Program-made: the position numbers and the translations under genes
Assembly (NCBI GenBank): GCA_902485915.1
Contig: CABTMH010000062.1
Location: forward strand, 1 to 5,742
Source: an uncultured Oribacterium sp.
GTDB taxonomy: Bacteria; Bacillota; Clostridia; Lachnospirales; Lachnospiraceae
Reading direction: 5' to 3'
Length of the DNA: 5,742 bases
Notes under the pieces: generated by a model
Told to the model about the DNA's origin: nothing
Seen by the model: the letters and a program-made list of their open reading frames with translations, nothing else
Database searches by the model: none
Shown here: in pieces, positions 5,741-5,742 of the stretch
How the letters are laid out: every line of letters begins with the position of its first letter
Numbering within the stretch: the first letter of the stretch is position 1

Positions 5741-5742
5741 GA

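Overview
The window looks like a housekeeping stretch of a Firmicutes chromosome, most likely a class Clostridia organism of the Lachnospiraceae type with fairly high G+C. This rests on gene order (dgt-like, dnaG, trmK, Nif3 family), on the DnaG N-terminus (MYYPEEVIEEVRS), on strong GGAGG ribosome binding sites, and on the TGS/nucleoside-kinase fusion typical of Clostridia. The genus cannot be told from sequence alone. No mobile element, CRISPR array, rRNA or tRNA was found.

All five genes lie on the minus strand, so transcription runs from high to low coordinates. In that order they are: a dGTPase-like HD phosphohydrolase (4748-5740, start outside the window); DNA primase dnaG (2969-4729, TTG start); the tRNA adenine-N1 methyltransferase trmK (2123-2923, TTG start); a Nif3/DUF34 dinuclear-metal protein (1269-2126), overlapping trmK by ATGA; a 189-base intergenic region (1080-1268); and a TGS-domain nucleoside kinase (1-1079, C-terminus outside the window). 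Gaps between the first four genes are 18 and 45 bases and a 4-base overlap, so they read as one operon. The kinase may have its own transcription start.

The first three genes tie together dNTP pool control, replication priming and tRNA modification; the Nif3 protein has no firmly established role. The cluster corresponds to the widespread Firmicutes dnaG-rpoD(sigA)-trmK-nif3 neighbourhood, but the rpoD gene normally found between dnaG and trmK is missing.

I see no clear sign of a new biological system. The points worth a second look are the missing rpoD, a low-complexity insert of about 45 residues in TrmK, and the intergenic region before the kinase, which holds three 14-bp tandem repeats, a 21-base palindrome, a smaller inverted repeat and two possible tiny reading frames.
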